Positions 4,669 to 6,408 of a DNA stretch of 6,408 bases are shown here, in pieces. The notes under the pieces were generated by a model, which had not been told where the DNA came from, searched no databases, and saw only the letters and a program-made list of their open reading frames with translations. The stretch is from Treponema sp. (lineage in GTDB: Bacteria; Spirochaetota; Spirochaetia; Treponematales; Treponemataceae), in the NCBI GenBank assembly GCA_017617145.1, contig JAFZWX010000001.1, forward strand, positions 1 to 6,408, read 5' to 3'. Both the position numbers and the translations under genes were made by a program. Numbering within the stretch: position 1 is the first letter of the stretch; each line of letters begins with the position of its first letter.

Positions 4669-5694
4669 TTGAAAACAGAAAATATTATTACTGCGCGCGT
4701 ATCTTGCGTGCAGAAAAATCAGTTTACACTTTTGCCGTGCGCTGAAGATAAAGCTGTAAACACTGACACTGAGCTTCTCGGAAAACTCAAAGGAAAATTT
4801 TACAATCTGGGACTGGAGCCGCCTGTAGTTGGTGACTATGTAAAAGTAATTACTAATGAATATGGAGATGCGCTGATAGACGAAGTGCTTCCACGCGAAA
4901 CTGTATTCAAACGCCCTAACCGTAGCGGTCACTCAGAAGGCTTTGTAAAAAATCTTTTGGAAGAAACTATTGTTGCAAACTTTGATTACGTTTTTATCGT
5001 AACTTCACTGAATCAGAATTACAACGAAAACAGAATTGCACGATTTGTTTCTATTACGCTGAACACCGGAGCAAAGCCTGTTGTAATTTTGTCTAAGGCA
5101 GATCTTTGCGATGATGTAGAGCTCAAAGTAGAAATTACAAAAGCAATCTGCGACAAAGCCGATGTGATTGCTATCAGTTCCTTGACTGGTTATGGTATTG
5201 AAAACCTGCAGCCGTATTTGCAAAAGGATAAAACAATTGCGCTGGTTGGTTCTTCTGGTGTTGGAAAATCAACTTTGCTCAACACACTGAACGGCGGTGA
5301 CCTTATGAAGGTAAATCATATCCGCGATTCAGATGGCAAGGGACGGCATACTACAACCTACCGACAGTTAGTTAAACTTGAATGCGGCGTGTGGATTATG
5401 GACACTCCGGGTCTGCGCGAAATTGGAGTGCTTGACATGGAAGAAGGAATAGACGAAACTTTTTCTGATGTAGTTAGTCTTTTTGACAAGTGCAAGTTCA
5501 ACGACTGCTCTCATACAAATGAGCCTGGTTGTGCAGTTCTTGCGGCCCTGGAAGACGGCACTCTGAGTGAAGAACGCTGGAACACCTACCTTCAACTTCA
5601 TCACGAAAACGAATGGGGCAAAGCCAAAATGATGCAAATTGCAAAGTTTACGCGGGAGTATCAGAAGAATCGATATCAAGGGTGGGATTTATAG
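4669..5694 (+). CDS. rsgA: Ribosome small-subunit-dependent GTPase A
   Basis: A complete 341-residue RsgA (YjeQ), the circularly permuted GTPase that assists late 30S maturation in the cytosol. Order of parts: N-terminal OB fold (about 5-75, with VVGDYVKV at 53-60), GTPase with G4 first (LSKADL 141-146), G5 (SSLTG 170-174), G1 GSSGVGKST at 194-202, and G3 DTPGL at 245-249. The C-terminal zinc knuckle is C275, C280, H282, C288. All key residues are present. The start is TTG at 4669 with AGGA at 4657-4660; no ATG or GTG is available nearby in frame upstream, and the OB fold needs these first residues. The following acetyltransferase SD overlaps its stop codon, indicating coupled translation. 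A core ribosome gene in an accessory setting may be a second copy. Confidence 0.95.
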   Translation: MKTENIITARVSCVQKNQFTLLPCAEDKAVNTDTELLGKLKGKFYNLGLEPPVVGDYVKVITNEYGDALIDEVLPRETVFKRPNRSGHSEGFVKNLLEETIVANFDYVFIVTSLNQNYNENRIARFVSITLNTGAKPVVILSKADLCDDVELKVEITKAICDKADVIAISSLTGYGIENLQPYLQKDKTIALVGSSGVGKSTLLNTLNGGDLMKVNHIRDSDGKGRHTTTYRQLVKLECGVWIMDTPGLREIGVLDMEEGIDETFSDVVSLFDKCKFNDCSHTNEPGCAVLAALEDGTLSEERWNTYLQLHHENEWGKAKMMQIAKFTREYQKNRYQGWDL

Positions 5695-5701
5695 GAGAGA
5701 T

Positions 5702-6408
5702 ATGACAACAAAAAAAATCAGATTCCTGGAAGAAATTGCCTCCAACGGGCATGTTGCTTTAAACATCATGCAGTATGATGGCTGGATTATGCGCTTTTCG
5801 AACGGCTACACCGGTCGTGCGAATTCAATAAGCGTTTTATATCCTTCAACTATTCCTGTAGAAGAAAAAATTTCTTATTGTGAAAAATGCTATGAAAAAC
5901 AAGGACTGCCGGCAAATTTTAAACTGACAGAAAAGGACCAGGAATTATCAGATTTATTGGCACAACGCGGATATCAGATTGTGACTCCTACAGATTTAAT
6001 GGTGCTGGAAAATCTTGAAGCTTTTGAAGATGAAAAATTCTGCAGCTGTGGATTTTTCAAAACCCCAGAAGAATGGCTTCCATATTATTTTGAATTTGAA
6101 AATATCACAGATAAAGCAGATCAGGATACTTTCAAAAAAATGCTTTCAAAAGTTATGGTCGATACAATCTATTTGTTTATTTTCCATGAATGCGAAATAG
6201 TTGCATGTGCTTCCGCTGCCATTGAACACGGTTACGCTCTTATTCAGAATGTAATTGTAAAATCAGATATGCGTGGGCTGGGCCTTGGAGAAAAACTTTG
6301 CAGAATGCTTCTTACAAAGGCAAAACAACAAGGTGCCAAACATGCATATCTTCAAGTAGTTCAGACTAATGAGATTGCAAAAAGGTTGTACGAAAAACTT
6401 GGTTTTAA
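5702..6408 (+). CDS. Two-part GNAT-family N-acetyltransferase, cut by the right window edge
   Basis: ATG 5702 opens a frame that continues to the end of the window (235 codons plus two bases), so the C-terminus is missing. Residues 1-125 form a divergent N-terminal half (NIMQYDGWIMRFSNGYTGRA at 21-40, LYPSTIPVEEKISYCEKCYE at 46-65). Residues about 150-235 carry the canonical acetyl-CoA fold: NVIVKSDMRGLGLGEKLC at 183-200 with R191-GLGLG, then LQVVQTNEIAKRLYEKLGF at 217-235. The layout recalls two-domain GNATs in which only the second half binds acetyl-CoA. The last visible residues are the family's usual YEKLGF, so perhaps 15-25 residues are lost. AGGAG at 5693-5697 overlaps the rsgA stop, 4 nt from ATG. 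Substrate unknown. Confidence 0.9.
   Translation, partial: MTTKKIRFLEEIASNGHVALNIMQYDGWIMRFSNGYTGRANSISVLYPSTIPVEEKISYCEKCYEKQGLPANFKLTEKDQELSDLLAQRGYQIVTPTDLMVLENLEAFEDEKFCSCGFFKTPEEWLPYYFEFENITDKADQDTFKKMLSKVMVDTIYLFIFHECEIVACASAAIEHGYALIQNVIVKSDMRGLGLGEKLCRMLLTKAKQQGAKHAYLQVVQTNEIAKRLYEKLGF

Noticed and set aside
6015..6200. 61-codon rightward ORF inside the last acetyltransferase
   Set aside because: It lies in another frame of a clear GNAT gene whose own frame is continuous to the window end.

Overview
The window looks like an accessory segment of a spirochaete chromosome, most likely a gut or rumen Treponema. This is an inference from moderate AT richness, Shine-Dalgarno-led starts, the mix of families and repeat types that I associate with that genus; no rRNA or strict taxonomic marker is present. 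It holds one IS30-type transposase tail, seven protein genes (one cut by the right edge), a probable gene fragment, two short SD-led ORFs of doubtful status, and several repeat or hairpin elements.

Layout, left to right. The IS30 transposase C-terminus (1-105) is followed by a GC-rich block with short inverted repeats (122-194). That block runs into the 3' end of a leftward GNAT acetyltransferase gene (170-631). A short AT-rich region with overlapping -10 elements on both strands separates it from a rightward group: a 34-codon ORF resembling the start of a Nudix gene (718-822), a complete Nudix hydrolase (800-1273), a fusion of a CD3324-type helix-turn-helix domain with a ParB-like domain (1349-2107), and an APH(3')-type kinase (2111-2908). 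The last two are 3 nt apart and almost certainly co-translated. A leftward ATPase of the ATPase_2/DUF234 type with a C-terminal PD-(D/E)XK-like site converges on the kinase with only 12 nt between them.

The 347-nt gap 4322-4668 is the most structured non-coding part. It has a leftward promoter for the ATPase with a palindrome over the expected start site, an overlapping rightward promoter, two tiny SD-led ORFs, a 63-nt nested hairpin element, and a REP-like ATCCCGAA/TTCGGGAT palindrome. Then comes rsgA (4669-5694, TTG start), coupled to a second, two-part GNAT acetyltransferase that runs off the window.

Functionally the region is rich in small-molecule modifying enzymes (two acetyltransferases, a Nudix hydrolase, an aminoglycoside-kinase relative) and mobile or repeat traces. 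That fits an accessory, drug- or metabolite-handling neighbourhood more than a conserved core operon. I see no complete known defence system. The most unusual items are the fusion gene with a near-ideal internal ribosome site exactly at its domain boundary, the palindrome-controlled overlapping promoters of the ATPase, and the nested hairpin element upstream of rsgA.
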